This document shows, in pieces, positions 20,616 through 30,518 of a stretch of DNA of 64,000 bases. The translations under genes were made by a program, and so were the position numbers. The stretch's first letter is position 1, and each line of letters opens with the position of its first letter. The stretch is from Alcanivorax sp. (lineage in GTDB: Bacteria; Pseudomonadota; Gammaproteobacteria; Pseudomonadales; Alcanivoracaceae). The stretch lies in the NCBI GenBank assembly GCA_013823245.1, contig PNLU01000005.1, forward strand, positions 1 through 64,000, read 5' to 3'. Below the pieces are notes generated by a model, which had not been told where the DNA came from, did no database searches, and saw only the letters and a program-made list of their open reading frames with translations.

Positions 20616-21688
20616 GAATAACAAACAAGATGGACAGGCATATGATGTGTTTCCGGGGATGGTGCAGGCCCGCCGCAGCATGGCTGGCACTGGCAGGCAT
20701 GACGATGGGCGCGCCCTTGCTGGCGCAGGCAGACGACCGCGACACGGATGCAGCGCGTGCCGCCCTGCAGCAGCAGGAGGACGATGCCAGCGAAGAACGT
20801 AATCTGGAAGAAGTGTTTCAGGCGGCTGAACGGCAGTATTCGTTGCTGCGTTCGGGCAACATGGCGCTGAACTTCTCCGGCGATTACAGCTACTACCGTA
20901 ACGACCGCATCGATATTGCGATTGGCGACAATGGTAATGTCAGCCGTTTTCGCATTGAGAATGATGCGGAGCATTCGTTTGGAGCCTCGTTGTCGTTCGA
21001 TTACGGTATCTGGAACAACCTGACCTTCAATACACGGCTCCCGGTGCAGTACAAGTACGATACGCAGCGCGACACGCAGCAGGCATCGCTTGGCGATATC
21101 ACCTTCGGTCTGCGCTATCAGCCTTTCCCGGTGCGGCCGGGCGCTATCAACACCACCCTATACACCACGTTGTCCACAGCCACAGGTGACAGCCCCTACA
21201 CCATCGATCCCAACCGCGACCTGTCCAGCGGCAAGGGCTACTACTCGCTGGGTGGCGGCGTCAGCATGAGCAAGGTGGTGGATCCGGTGGTGCTGTTCGG
21301 TTCTGTGGGTTACACCATGGCTTTTGATGCGACAGGCCTGGACCAGAAACGCGGGCAGGATACCCTCAAGCGTGTAGAGCCCGGTGATAGCATCAGTTTC
21401 TCCATGGGTCTGGCGTACGCGCTGTCCTATGAGGTCTCGGTCAGCGCCAGTTACCAGCAGTCCTATAACTTCGTCAGCAAGTTCCGATTCGTGCGTGACG
21501 ATGAGCCATTTACGGCCAAGTCGGAAGACTCAACCTCCAGCATTCTCAACACCTCGCTGGGTCTGCGGACCTCCAGCAATCGCATCATCAATATCAGTTT
21601 TGGTTTTGGTCTGACAGAAGACTCTCCGGATGTCCTTCTTGGCATATCCCTGCCCATCGATATCAGCGGCCTGAAGCCCGGTGCCTGA
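20612..21688 (+). CDS. filC: outer-membrane transporter-like protein, FilC-like
   Basis: Signal peptide, coiled segment, then alternating beta-strand pattern (SFDYGIWNNLTFNTRLPVQYKY ... ISFGFGLTEDSPDVLLGISLPI); ATGA overlap with filB. Confidence 0.7.
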   Translation: MRITNKMDRHMMCFRGWCRPAAAWLALAGMTMGAPLLAQADDRDTDAARAALQQQEDDASEERNLEEVFQAAERQYSLLRSGNMALNFSGDYSYYRNDRIDIAIGDNGNVSRFRIENDAEHSFGASLSFDYGIWNNLTFNTRLPVQYKYDTQRDTQQASLGDITFGLRYQPFPVRPGAINTTLYTTLSTATGDSPYTIDPNRDLSSGKGYYSLGGGVSMSKVVDPVVLFGSVGYTMAFDATGLDQKRGQDTLKRVEPGDSISFSMGLAYALSYEVSVSASYQQSYNFVSKFRFVRDDEPFTAKSEDSTSSILNTSLGLRTSSNRIINISFGFGLTEDSPDVLLGISLPIDISGLKPGA

Positions 21689-21713
21689 ACAGACGTGCAA
21701 CGCCTGAGGTCAC

Positions 21714-23372
21714 ATGAAGAATAACAAGATAAAAAGCCTGGGACTGCTTGCAGGGCTGTTACTGGCCGGCACCGCCCAGGCACAGTTGGCCACCAACCTT
21801 GGCATTGATGTGCGTGCCATGAGTATGGGCCATGCCGTAACCGCTGATCCGCCGGGGATCATGTCCATCCACTTCAATCCGGCGGGTCTGGCGCGCCTGG
21901 ACGGTCGGCGCATGGACCTGCAGTTCCTGGGGGTGGATTTCAATATCGAGTCGGAGTACAGCGCACCGCCGGGCTATAACGTGTTCGGTTTTTCGGATGA
22001 CCCGATCATCTGTGCGGACGCACCCAACAATGGCTCGGATGTCTGTAACGATTTTCGTACCGGTCGCAGCACGATCAAGGGCGCGGCGCTTTACCTGCCT
22101 ATCGTCAATGACATTGTTGATTTGCCGCCTGGTCCACTGCTGGCGGGTCCCATTCCCGCGTTCGCGATCAAGCCTCCCGGCTCCAAGTTCACGTTTGCCA
22201 CGGCGACTTACCTGCCCATGGCGGCAGGTTTTTACCGCGACGAGAATGACCCCGGTAACTTTATGGGCAAACGCGTTGCCCTGACACGCATGACGTACCT
22301 GTCGCCTTCCGTGGGTTATCAGGTGAATGACACCTTGTCGATCGGGGCCTCCATCGGCTTCTCTTACCAGGGTGTGGGTCTTGAAACCGACATGCGCGCG
22401 CCGAACGAGCTGCTGGGCTTTACCCGCATTATTGACGAGAGCCTGTGTGCGCCTTTCAAGGGCGAGTCCAACTTTGCGCTGGATTTCGTGCTGTTCGGGA
22501 TCTGTAACCCGCAGGAAGGGCTTGGCCCGTTCAAGAACCTGGCCTCCATTGATGTGCAGATGGATCAGCGCTTCAGTCCGTCGTATAACCTTGGCATTCT
22601 GTGGGAGCCGAAAGACTGGTTCGCCTGGGGTGCGGTTTGGCATGCCCCGGTGGATGTGAACCTGCGCGGCAAATACAGGATCCAGTACTCCAATGCCGCT
22701 CAGGAAACCATCAACGGTATCGGCAGCAGCCCCACGGGCGCCATCGCGCTGGCGGTGCTGGGTATCCCCAGCAGCGTCGGCGCCGAGGATGTCGGCATGG
22801 TGAGCATGGATCTGACGATGCCGGCGCACTTCCAGACCGGGATCAAGATCAACCCCACTGAGCGCTGGCAGTTCAACGTGGATGCCGTATGGGTGGATTA
22901 CAAGCAGTGGGACGCCTTCACCATGGACTTCGACGGCCCCAATGCAGCGCTGGCGTTGGCGCGGCTGTTCTCGCCGGAGTCCACGCCCACACGACTGAGC
23001 TTGCCGCTCAATTATCAATCCACCTGGAACCTGGCATTCGGCACCGAGTATGCTGCCACCGACCGTCTGCGTCTGCGCGCTGGCTTCGAACCGCGCGCCT
23101 CGGCCATCCCGGATGACCGCCGGGCGCCGCTGGTGCCGATCAATGAGGCCCGTTATTACAGCCTCGGGCTGGGGTATCAGTGGGACAAGGACACCGAGAT
23201 CGACCTGGCCATCGCGACCCTGCGCAGCCGTGATAGCATTCCGGCCAATACCAGTTGTGCCGCCAACTGTACCGGCATCAACAACGTGATCTACAACCCC
23301 TACGCGGGACTCGACATTGAAACCAAGGCAACCATCAACATGGTCGGCATGGCGTTCCGCACCCGCTTCTGA
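21714..23372 (+). CDS. filD: OmpP1/FadL-family outer membrane protein, FilD-like
   Basis: AQLATNLGIDVRAMSMGHAVTADPPGIMSIHFNPAGLARLDG; C-terminal GMAFRTRF. Confidence 0.8.
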   Translation: MKNNKIKSLGLLAGLLLAGTAQAQLATNLGIDVRAMSMGHAVTADPPGIMSIHFNPAGLARLDGRRMDLQFLGVDFNIESEYSAPPGYNVFGFSDDPIICADAPNNGSDVCNDFRTGRSTIKGAALYLPIVNDIVDLPPGPLLAGPIPAFAIKPPGSKFTFATATYLPMAAGFYRDENDPGNFMGKRVALTRMTYLSPSVGYQVNDTLSIGASIGFSYQGVGLETDMRAPNELLGFTRIIDESLCAPFKGESNFALDFVLFGICNPQEGLGPFKNLASIDVQMDQRFSPSYNLGILWEPKDWFAWGAVWHAPVDVNLRGKYRIQYSNAAQETINGIGSSPTGAIALAVLGIPSSVGAEDVGMVSMDLTMPAHFQTGIKINPTERWQFNVDAVWVDYKQWDAFTMDFDGPNAALALARLFSPESTPTRLSLPLNYQSTWNLAFGTEYAATDRLRLRAGFEPRASAIPDDRRAPLVPINEARYYSLGLGYQWDKDTEIDLAIATLRSRDSIPANTSCAANCTGINNVIYNPYAGLDIETKATINMVGMAFRTRF

Positions 23373-24255
23373 CAGACGCGGCGGGTGCGCAGCCCTGCTC
23401 GGACTGTTTGGCCTGCTGATGCTGGCTGGCTGTACCACGTCGGAAGGTGAGCGCGGCCTTTACGTCTATATGGACGAGCAGGGCAACCTGGTGTCCGGCG
23501 AGGTCGAACGGCCGGTGACCCGCAGCCGCCCTGACGCACCGGCAGCGCCGGAAGCGGACGATGCGGACCTGGAGGCAGTGCGCGAGGACAAGGCCAAAGG
23601 GGAGAACCTGACTCCGGAAGGGGTCGACGACAGCGACCGCTTTATTACCTGGTACGACGCGGAAGGGCGTTTGATCCGCGAACCGGTGGATTTTGTCGCG
23701 GCTCGCCGGGCGGCGGCCGAGCGCGATCCGGGCTTCCAGGAGATCGAGGAACCCGGGGAGGAGGGCGACGAGGGTGGATTTATCGAGACCGTCACCCCGA
23801 TCAGCGCGGCCTGCTGTCGGGATATGCCCGAGCAGGCGCTGACCCTGCGCGGTGGTCGTGAGCAACTGCTCCGGTTGGCACCGGGCACGACACCCCGCCT
23901 GCAGGTGGGGGCCCGAGGCTATCCTGCCCAGATCGTGCGACTGGCCGACGATGTCGTGGCGGTGGAAGTGATCAGCTACAAGGGCCGCGAGGGTTACATA
24001 CACCCGCAGTTGCTGGTGCTGGACGAGAACGCCACGCCGGTGCTGCAGGTCAACAGTGTATTTACACGGCGCTACCCGGAAACCTGGTCGCGCTACGGCT
24101 ATATCACGGGAACTCTGCCCCGGGAGCCGGGTCAGCGCTATCTGGTGGTCTATCTTGGCTACACCGATGGCGACACACCGGGTTTCGTCCCGGAAAGTGA
24201 CAGCGCCCTGCGTGAGCAGGGTGAGGTGCTGCTGCGCGGCGTGCGTCGCCGCTGA
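23317..24255 (+). CDS. filE: lipoprotein, FilE-like
   Basis: Lipobox LLGLFGLLMLAGC; YVYMDEQGNLVSG and FITWYDAEGRLIREPVDF repeats; only a TTG start at the annotated 5' end, true start uncertain. Confidence 0.7.
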   Translation: MKPRQPSTWSAWRSAPASDRRGGCAALLGLFGLLMLAGCTTSEGERGLYVYMDEQGNLVSGEVERPVTRSRPDAPAAPEADDADLEAVREDKAKGENLTPEGVDDSDRFITWYDAEGRLIREPVDFVAARRAAAERDPGFQEIEEPGEEGDEGGFIETVTPISAACCRDMPEQALTLRGGREQLLRLAPGTTPRLQVGARGYPAQIVRLADDVVAVEVISYKGREGYIHPQLLVLDENATPVLQVNSVFTRRYPETWSRYGYITGTLPREPGQRYLVVYLGYTDGDTPGFVPESDSALREQGEVLLRGVRRR

Positions 24256-24338
24256 TCGGCTGGCCAGAGAATACTGCAATGGGCTACAGTGCCGCTCCGG
24301 CCCCCGCCGGGCCAGAACAGTTCAGAACGAGATGACCT

Positions 24339-26435
24339 ATGACAAAAAAGACAGGCGCCACCACCGCGATCAGGACCTCTTCACGCCGCTGGCTGGCCGG
24401 TATGGCCGTAGTGCTGGGTGCCGCAGGGCTGGCCAGCTGTAACGGCGGCGAGGACTTCTCGGATGTGAATCTGCCAGGGTGCGCTTTCGGCGCCCAGTGT
24501 ACCGAGAACCTGGCCGGTAACCGGCTGGTGGAGCTGGTCGGCCCCCGTGTCGACAATCTGCGTTACCGCTGCGGCACTGGCAACAGTGGCTCGATCAGCC
24601 ACCTGCGCGACGAAGAAGTGGTGACGGCTGCCGGCATTCGGGTGCCCGCCTTTACGGCCGTGTGCCCCGCCAGCGCCCGGAAGCTGGAGTTCTTTGTCGG
24701 TAACGGTTTCTTCGACAGCAGCACGAATTCGCCTGGGCAGGTCAAGGTGATCGGGACCATGTTTTTCCCGACCACGTCCCTTCAGGTGCCGCAGGGTGCT
24801 ACTCCACCGGTGCTGAGCGTGACCCTGAATGATCTGGTCGAGTCGGCCCGCAGGGTCGCGATTGACGAAGATAGTGTACGAAATCGTGGGTTATTGCTGT
24901 CGGCGCTGGATAGCGATACCGACGATGACGTGATCTATATTCCCGACGAGTTGCATACTCTGGTGGGTAACCGCTTTGATGACCTGATCGGCAACCGCAG
25001 CCTGAATACGTCTGACGCCATCGATTTCAGAAATGATTTCCAGCCACTGCTGGATGCGCTGAATGAAGAGCTGGCGCTGGTTGAAGGTGATGAGGGATTT
25101 CATGAATTCCCTGACGATCTGATTGATTTCAACGAGCGTCTGCAGGCGGCCATGAATCTTTCCCGAGCGGGCTACTATTCCATGGGCTACAACGAGAACG
25201 AAGGGATTCTGGAATTCCAGGGGACTACGAAAGATCCTAAACTGTCCAGCTTGGGCCGCTTCGGCGCGAGTGTGCTTGTTCTGCCTTCTGGGAATGTTGT
25301 CGGGATGGGCTCAGCTTTGATCTCCGTAGACCAGAGCGAAGAGCGTGAAACCCGACGTGATGCCGTCATCGCTAACGGCACGTTGGGTGACGAGCTGAAT
25401 TTTGATGTGATATTCAGTGGTTTACTCCCGATAATAGAGGTGACGAGTCTCGAGCTGTCGGGCCGCATGCTCGGTGAGATCATGTACAACGGTATTGCTG
25501 GTGTTAGTGGTGCCGGCAACTCGGATGTGAATATCGATCAGCCAGATATGCCGTATCAACCTGATGTTGTAGCAGATTTCGGTCGCCTGACAGGCGACTT
25601 TGTGGGTGTAGATACTGAGGCCATGATCAATGACGCAGACGATCAGGCGCCCGGCTTGCCTGTGCGTGCGGCGCGCCAGCCGCGCAGCGTGGTTCAGCTA
25701 GACCAGGAAATTCTTGATCTTCTTGATGGCTCCCGCTATCTCATTACCCTCAAGCGCGGCTGCCGTGATGATGAACTAGATGCTGCCGGTTGTGATGAGG
25801 AAGATAATCAGATCAGCGAGGAGGAGGCCGAGTTCTATCCGCGCAGATTTGAGGTTATTGAGGCGGTTGACGGTACAAGCGAGAGCACTGTTGAGCTGAG
25901 GTTCAGCTTCGATTTTGAGACCGCCCGAAGGAACGGCGATGAAGGTAGTGGCGCCGAAAGTGTTTGTATTGAGATACGCGAGGATAATGGTAACGGCATC
26001 ATTTATGTAGGCCAGGACTATCAGTGCCCGCATGTTTCTTCAGAAGAGTATGCCGTGGGTTATGTAACCCGAACGACCTTTACGGAAGACGATGTTCCCG
26101 AGAGCGTTGGTATTGTTATGTACCTTGCCGCCGATGCAACGGGACATGATCAGCTTGGTACCCAGATCGAAGGAAGAATATCGCTGCTCGAGTGCTCTCG
26201 CCCGCTTTACCGTCTGTCGCAGGATAACTTCGAGTCGGGCATTCGAGCGAGCTGGGTCGATAATTACCTGCCCGTATTGATACAGTACGAGCTGCTTGAA
26301 GATAGTGAGTCGCATGATTTCGGCGATATGACTGACCCCAAGAATCAACGCCTGATTTCAAATGTTCAGGGCTTGGTTGACCTTAAGTTTGATCCAACGA
26401 GTCCAGGAACGGACGCCTTCCCTGCATGTGAATAG
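24339..26435 (+). CDS. filF: large exported protein, FilF-like
   Basis: Signal/lipoprotein-like N-terminus (GAAGLASCNGG), 698 aa, last gene of Fil-like order. Confidence 0.7.
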   Translation: MTKKTGATTAIRTSSRRWLAGMAVVLGAAGLASCNGGEDFSDVNLPGCAFGAQCTENLAGNRLVELVGPRVDNLRYRCGTGNSGSISHLRDEEVVTAAGIRVPAFTAVCPASARKLEFFVGNGFFDSSTNSPGQVKVIGTMFFPTTSLQVPQGATPPVLSVTLNDLVESARRVAIDEDSVRNRGLLLSALDSDTDDDVIYIPDELHTLVGNRFDDLIGNRSLNTSDAIDFRNDFQPLLDALNEELALVEGDEGFHEFPDDLIDFNERLQAAMNLSRAGYYSMGYNENEGILEFQGTTKDPKLSSLGRFGASVLVLPSGNVVGMGSALISVDQSEERETRRDAVIANGTLGDELNFDVIFSGLLPIIEVTSLELSGRMLGEIMYNGIAGVSGAGNSDVNIDQPDMPYQPDVVADFGRLTGDFVGVDTEAMINDADDQAPGLPVRAARQPRSVVQLDQEILDLLDGSRYLITLKRGCRDDELDAAGCDEEDNQISEEEAEFYPRRFEVIEAVDGTSESTVELRFSFDFETARRNGDEGSGAESVCIEIREDNGNGIIYVGQDYQCPHVSSEEYAVGYVTRTTFTEDDVPESVGIVMYLAADATGHDQLGTQIEGRISLLECSRPLYRLSQDNFESGIRASWVDNYLPVLIQYELLEDSESHDFGDMTDPKNQRLISNVQGLVDLKFDPTSPGTDAFPACE

Positions 26436-26454
26436 TCCTCGGTCGCCCTAGGCC

Positions 26455-26536
26455 GGGCTGAGCGCCAGCGAAGCCCAGCATGCTTGAGCCTCTCGATGCA
26501 GGGGGGGAGGTGCAGGGCTTCGCTGGCGCTCAACCC
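26455..26536. repeat. REP-like long inverted repeat (22-bp arms, 21/22 match)
   Basis: gggctgagcgccagcgaagccc ... gggcttcgctggcgctcaaccc between convergent filF and HEPN genes. Confidence 0.85.
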
Positions 26537-26539
26537 AGC

Positions 26540-26953
26540 CTACTCGTTGGTTTGATTGAGGTGGGTGAGGATCTGATGGGCGGCACGTATGACCGCTGCC
26601 ACCAGAGCCTCGTCGATATCAAGATGGCCTTCGTACTCTGAGAGATTCCGCTTTCTGTGGGCATTATCCAGCACTCGCCAGCGCGGGGCGGGAAGGTCCG
26701 CTGTTTCCTTGAGAGTTTGAAATACGAGATACCGGTTTTCTGAACGAAAGCCTTTGCGCCTCAGTGCGGCCAGGGAAAGCGCGTGCGCTGCGTTGTAGGC
26801 CAGATCGAACCGACTTTCCAGTGACAGCTGCTCATTGGACGCATCCACGAGGCGGCGCTGACCAGACTCGATGAGGCCTGCAATTTCTTCAGGGGAGGGT
26901 GCCTCCACCTTCAACTGGCCGGTCCTGGCCAGATTGTCCAGATTTGATGACAT
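26540..26953 (-). CDS. HEPN-domain protein (putative toxin of HEPN/MNT module)
   Basis: MSSNLDNLARTGQLKVEAPSPEEIAGLIESGQRRLVDA..., RFDLAYNAAHALSLAALRRKGFRSENRYLVFQTL, HRKRNLSEYEGH. Confidence 0.75.
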   Translation of the reverse strand: MSSNLDNLARTGQLKVEAPSPEEIAGLIESGQRRLVDASNEQLSLESRFDLAYNAAHALSLAALRRKGFRSENRYLVFQTLKETADLPAPRWRVLDNAHRKRNLSEYEGHLDIDEALVAAVIRAAHQILTHLNQTNE

Positions 26954-27548
26954 CGTCCATGTGTCCTTTGAGTGGCAGGGTCGGGCCGTCCAGCACTGCT
27001 TTGAGGAAGGGGTTCCCGCTGTCCATGCGGTGAACAAATTCCTGCGAGGTGTACAGTGATGGCGAAATCGGGCGCCCCAGATTCCGTTCAGCGCTTTCCA
27101 GCGCCTCGTACAATGCTTCGAGGGTAAGGGTATCGGAAACCACCAGCAGGTCAATATCGCTGCCCGCATGGTCCCTGCCTTTTGCGGCGGAGCCGAACAG
27201 CATGCCCAGAAGGATGGCCTCATCCAACGGGACCAGGGCTGCCTTGATGACGTCCTTCAAACCGAAAGTTTTGCGGGCTATGCTGCACAGCTCCTGGTAT
27301 AGCGGGCTGTCCGGGTTGGCCTGGTAATGCTTCTGGTTACCGACTCGTGATAGCGTGATCAGGCCACTGCTGGTCAGGCGTTTGAGCTCGCGCTGCACGG
27401 CGCCTGTTCCGACACCGGCGAGTGAGATCAGCTCGTTAGTGAAGAACGAGCGGTCAGGCTGGCCGAATAGCAAGCCGAGTACGCGTTGCTGTGTGGCCGA
27501 GAACAGTGCGTCCGGCAGGCTGGTTTGGTGTTGATCGTTTATACCCAT
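26889..27548 (-). CDS. wHTH-nucleotidyltransferase (MNT) fusion, putative antitoxin
   Basis: wHTH ATQQRVLGLLFGQPDRSFFTNELISLAGVGTGAVQRELKRLTSSGLITL plus LFGSAAKGRDHAGSDIDLLVVS (GSx10DxD); start MGINDQHQ. Confidence 0.8.
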   Translation of the reverse strand: MGINDQHQTSLPDALFSATQQRVLGLLFGQPDRSFFTNELISLAGVGTGAVQRELKRLTSSGLITLSRVGNQKHYQANPDSPLYQELCSIARKTFGLKDVIKAALVPLDEAILLGMLFGSAAKGRDHAGSDIDLLVVSDTLTLEALYEALESAERNLGRPISPSLYTSQEFVHRMDSGNPFLKAVLDGPTLPLKGHMDDVIKSGQSGQDRPVEGGGTLP

Positions 27549-27578
27549 AATGGGTTTAAAGATACCCCTTTCGGGTAT
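27541..27578. promoter_or_regulatory. tandem operator-like palindromes ATACCC-N5-GGGTTT and ATACCC-N5-GGGTAT
   Basis: 27541-27557 and 27562-27578, 21 bp apart, at the start codon/promoter of the wHTH-MNT gene. Confidence 0.55.
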
Positions 27579-27597
27579 ATTGGGCAAGCGTTGAGCT

Positions 27598-27671
27598 TTT
27601 GTCTACAATCCACTTGCATTCCCCCTTCCGAGACTCTACAGTCACGCTCCGAACCCCCAATTGTCTACAAT
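27598..27671. promoter_or_regulatory. two GntR-type operator-like sites (TTTGTCTACAAT and ATTGTCTACAAT)
   Basis: 27598-27609 and 27660-27671, immediately upstream of the GntR gene. Confidence 0.6.
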
Positions 27672-27684
27672 CGGGTCGTGACTC

Positions 27685-28371
27685 ATGGAAGCCTTGCCCA
27701 CCGACGACAGCCGCACGCTGGCTGACCGGGTTTTTGCCCGGTTGCAGGACGACATCGTCCGCGGTGAGCTGTTGCCCGGCACCAAGCTGGGGGAGGCTGA
27801 ACTGGCCGCCCGCTACGGCGTCAGCCGGGGTCCGCTGCGCGAGGCTATCCGCCGGCTGGAGTCCCGCAAGCTGCTGGAGCGCGTGCCCCACGTCGGGACC
27901 CGGGTGGTCTCCCTGTCGCTCAATGACCTGATCGAGATCTACCATATCCGTGAAGCGCTGGAAGGCATGGCCGCGCGGCTTGCCGCCCAGCATATGAGCG
28001 ATGCAGAGATTGCCAGCCTGGTGGCGCTGCTGGGCCAGCACGAGCAGCAGCAGGATCTGCGTGAAGATGTGGCCTATTTCCAGCGCGAGGGTGATCTGGA
28101 CTTTCATTACCGGATCATCCAGGGCAGCCACAATCACACCCTGATCGACATGCTGATCGGCGGCATCTACCACACGGTGCGCATGTACCGGTATCAGTTT
28201 TCCACTGTCAGCAATCGGCCGCAGAAGGCCTTGCAGGAACACCGCCGTATTGCCGAGGCCCTGGAGGCCCGGGATGGCGAAATGGCCGAGATCCTCATGC
28301 GCCGGCATATCAGCCGCGCGCGCGAGAATATCGAGGCCAGCAACTCACAGACCCTGGAGCAGTCCCAATGA
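27685..28371 (+). CDS. GntR-family (FadR/FCD subfamily) regulator of methylcitrate operon
   Basis: [64 protein letters not shown]; head of prp operon. Confidence 0.9.
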   Translation: MEALPTDDSRTLADRVFARLQDDIVRGELLPGTKLGEAELAARYGVSRGPLREAIRRLESRKLLERVPHVGTRVVSLSLNDLIEIYHIREALEGMAARLAAQHMSDAEIASLVALLGQHEQQQDLREDVAYFQREGDLDFHYRIIQGSHNHTLIDMLIGGIYHTVRMYRYQFSTVSNRPQKALQEHRRIAEALEARDGEMAEILMRRHISRARENIEASNSQTLEQSQ

Positions 28372-29258
28372 GCAAACCCGTCAGCGCCGGTGCCCGCTTT
28401 CGCAAGGCCCTTGCCGAAGAGAAACCGCTACAGATCATGGGCACCATCAACGCCTACGCGGCGATGATGGCCGAGCAAACCGGCTATCGTGCCATTTATC
28501 TGTCGGGCGGCGGTGTGGCCAACGCCAGCTATGGCCTGCCAGACCTGGGCATGACCAGCATGAATGACGTGCTGGAAGACGTGCGCCGTATCTCCAGTGC
28601 CGTGGAAACGCCGCTGCTGGTGGATATCGACACCGGCTGGGGTGGCGCTTTCAACATTTCGCGCACGGTCAAGGAGATGATCAAGGCCGGTGCGGGCGCT
28701 GTGCATCTGGAAGACCAGGTGGCGCAGAAACGTTGCGGTCACCGCCCGAACAAGGAAATCGTGTCCCAGAGCGAAATGGTGGACCGCGTCAAGGCGGCGG
28801 TGGATGGCAAGACGGATGATGACTTCTTCATCATCGCGCGCACCGATGCATTCCAGAAAGACGGTCTGGAAGCCGCCATCGAGCGCTCCCGCGCCTGCAT
28901 CGAGGCTGGCGCCGACGGCATCTTCGCCGAAGCGGTGCACACGCTGGAAGATTACAAGGCGTTCAAGGAAGGGCTGGGTGGCGCACCGCTGCTGGCCAAT
29001 ATCACCGAATTCGGTGCCACGCCGCTGTTCACCCGCGAGGAACTGGCCGACGCCGGTGCCGACATGATCCTGTACCCGCTGAGCGCGTTCCGCGCCATGA
29101 ACGCGGCCGCGCTCAAGGTCTACCAGAGCATCCGCGAGCAGGGGCACCAGAAGGATGTAGTGGACATCATGCAGACGCGTATGGAGCTGTATGATTTCCT
29201 CAACTACCACGATTACGAGCAGAAGCTCGACGCGCTGTTTGCCCAGGGCAAAGGCTGA
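28368..29258 (+). CDS. prpB: methylisocitrate lyase
   Basis: [51 protein letters not shown]. Confidence 0.95.
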   Translation: MSKPVSAGARFRKALAEEKPLQIMGTINAYAAMMAEQTGYRAIYLSGGGVANASYGLPDLGMTSMNDVLEDVRRISSAVETPLLVDIDTGWGGAFNISRTVKEMIKAGAGAVHLEDQVAQKRCGHRPNKEIVSQSEMVDRVKAAVDGKTDDDFFIIARTDAFQKDGLEAAIERSRACIEAGADGIFAEAVHTLEDYKAFKEGLGGAPLLANITEFGATPLFTREELADAGADMILYPLSAFRAMNAAALKVYQSIREQGHQKDVVDIMQTRMELYDFLNYHDYEQKLDALFAQGKG

Positions 29259-29308
29259 TTGACCAACCACCTGATTCGATCAGGACCGATTCAAGCAGGA
29301 GAAGCAAC

Positions 29309-30436
29309 ATGGCAGAAGGCAAGAAACTCAGCGGTGCAGGCCTGCGTGGCCAGGTAGCAGGCAAGACCGCTCTCTCTACCGTGGGCAAGACCGGCTCCGG
29401 GCTGACCTACCGCGGCTACGACGTGCAGGATCTGGCAGAAAACTGCCAGTTCGAGGAAGTGGCTTACCTGATCCTCAAGGGCAACCTGCCGAATCAGGCC
29501 GAGCTGGACGCCTACAAGGCCAAGCTCAAGAGCCTGCGCGGCCTGCCCCAGGCACTGAAAGAAGTGCTGGAGCGGATTCCCATGGATGCGCACCCGATGG
29601 ACGTGATGCGCACCGGCTGCTCAATGTTGGGCAATCTGGAAACGGAAACCGATTTCAGCCAGCAGGACGACGCTGCGGACCGGCTGCTGGCCGCGTTCCC
29701 GTCGATCATCTGCTACTGGTACCGCTACAGCCACGATGGTGTGAAAGTGGACGTGGAAACGGATGATGAATCCATCGGCGCCCATTTCCTGCATATGCTC
29801 CGTGGCGAGAAGCCGAACGCGCTGCACGAGCAGGTGATGAACGTCTCCCTGATCCTGTATGCCGAGCATGAGTTCAACGCGTCCACGTTCACCGCCCGTG
29901 TCTGTGCGTCCACGCTGTCCGACATTCACAGCTGCATCACCGGTGCTATCGGCTCTCTGCGTGGCCCGCTGCACGGTGGCGCCAACGAAGCGGCCATGGA
30001 CATGATCGAGAAGTTCAAGGACGCCGACCATGCCGAGCAGGAAATGATGGGCATGCTGGAGCGCAAGGAAAAGATCATGGGCTTCGGCCACGCGATCTAC
30101 AGCACTTCCGATCCGCGTAACGGCATTATCAAACAGTGGTCCGAGAAGCTGGCCAAAGACGTCGGCGATACCGTGCTGTACCCGGTATCGGTGCGTTGCG
30201 AAGAAGTGATGTGGCGCGAGAAGAAACTGTTCTGCAATGCAGACTTCTTCCATGCGTCGGCTTATCACTTCATGGGTATCCCGACCAAGCTGTTCACGCC
30301 GATCTTCGTGATGAGCCGCCTGACCGGCTGGGCCGCCCATGTGTTCGAGCAACGTGCGGACAACCGCATTATTCGCCCGAGCGCCGAGTATGTCGGTGAA
30401 GAGCCGCGCAAAGTGGCGCCGATCGCCGAGCGCTGA
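29309..30436 (+). CDS. prpC: 2-methylcitrate synthase
   Basis: Citrate-synthase fold: LRGPLHGGANEAAMDMI, MGFGHAIYSTSDPRNGIIK; operon context. Confidence 0.94.
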   Translation: MAEGKKLSGAGLRGQVAGKTALSTVGKTGSGLTYRGYDVQDLAENCQFEEVAYLILKGNLPNQAELDAYKAKLKSLRGLPQALKEVLERIPMDAHPMDVMRTGCSMLGNLETETDFSQQDDAADRLLAAFPSIICYWYRYSHDGVKVDVETDDESIGAHFLHMLRGEKPNALHEQVMNVSLILYAEHEFNASTFTARVCASTLSDIHSCITGAIGSLRGPLHGGANEAAMDMIEKFKDADHAEQEMMGMLERKEKIMGFGHAIYSTSDPRNGIIKQWSEKLAKDVGDTVLYPVSVRCEEVMWREKKLFCNADFFHASAYHFMGIPTKLFTPIFVMSRLTGWAAHVFEQRADNRIIRPSAEYVGEEPRKVAPIAER

Positions 30437-30518
30437 GGCCGGCAAACTCCCCGCCCCGGACGCAGGGCGGGGAGTGTTCCGAAGACCGCCCATTCATTCT
30501 TTCCGTACGAGCCAGGCC

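Noticed and set aside
21759-23438. 559-aa minus-strand ORF antisense to filD
   Set aside because: Shadow ORF; low-complexity composition and no recognisable domain
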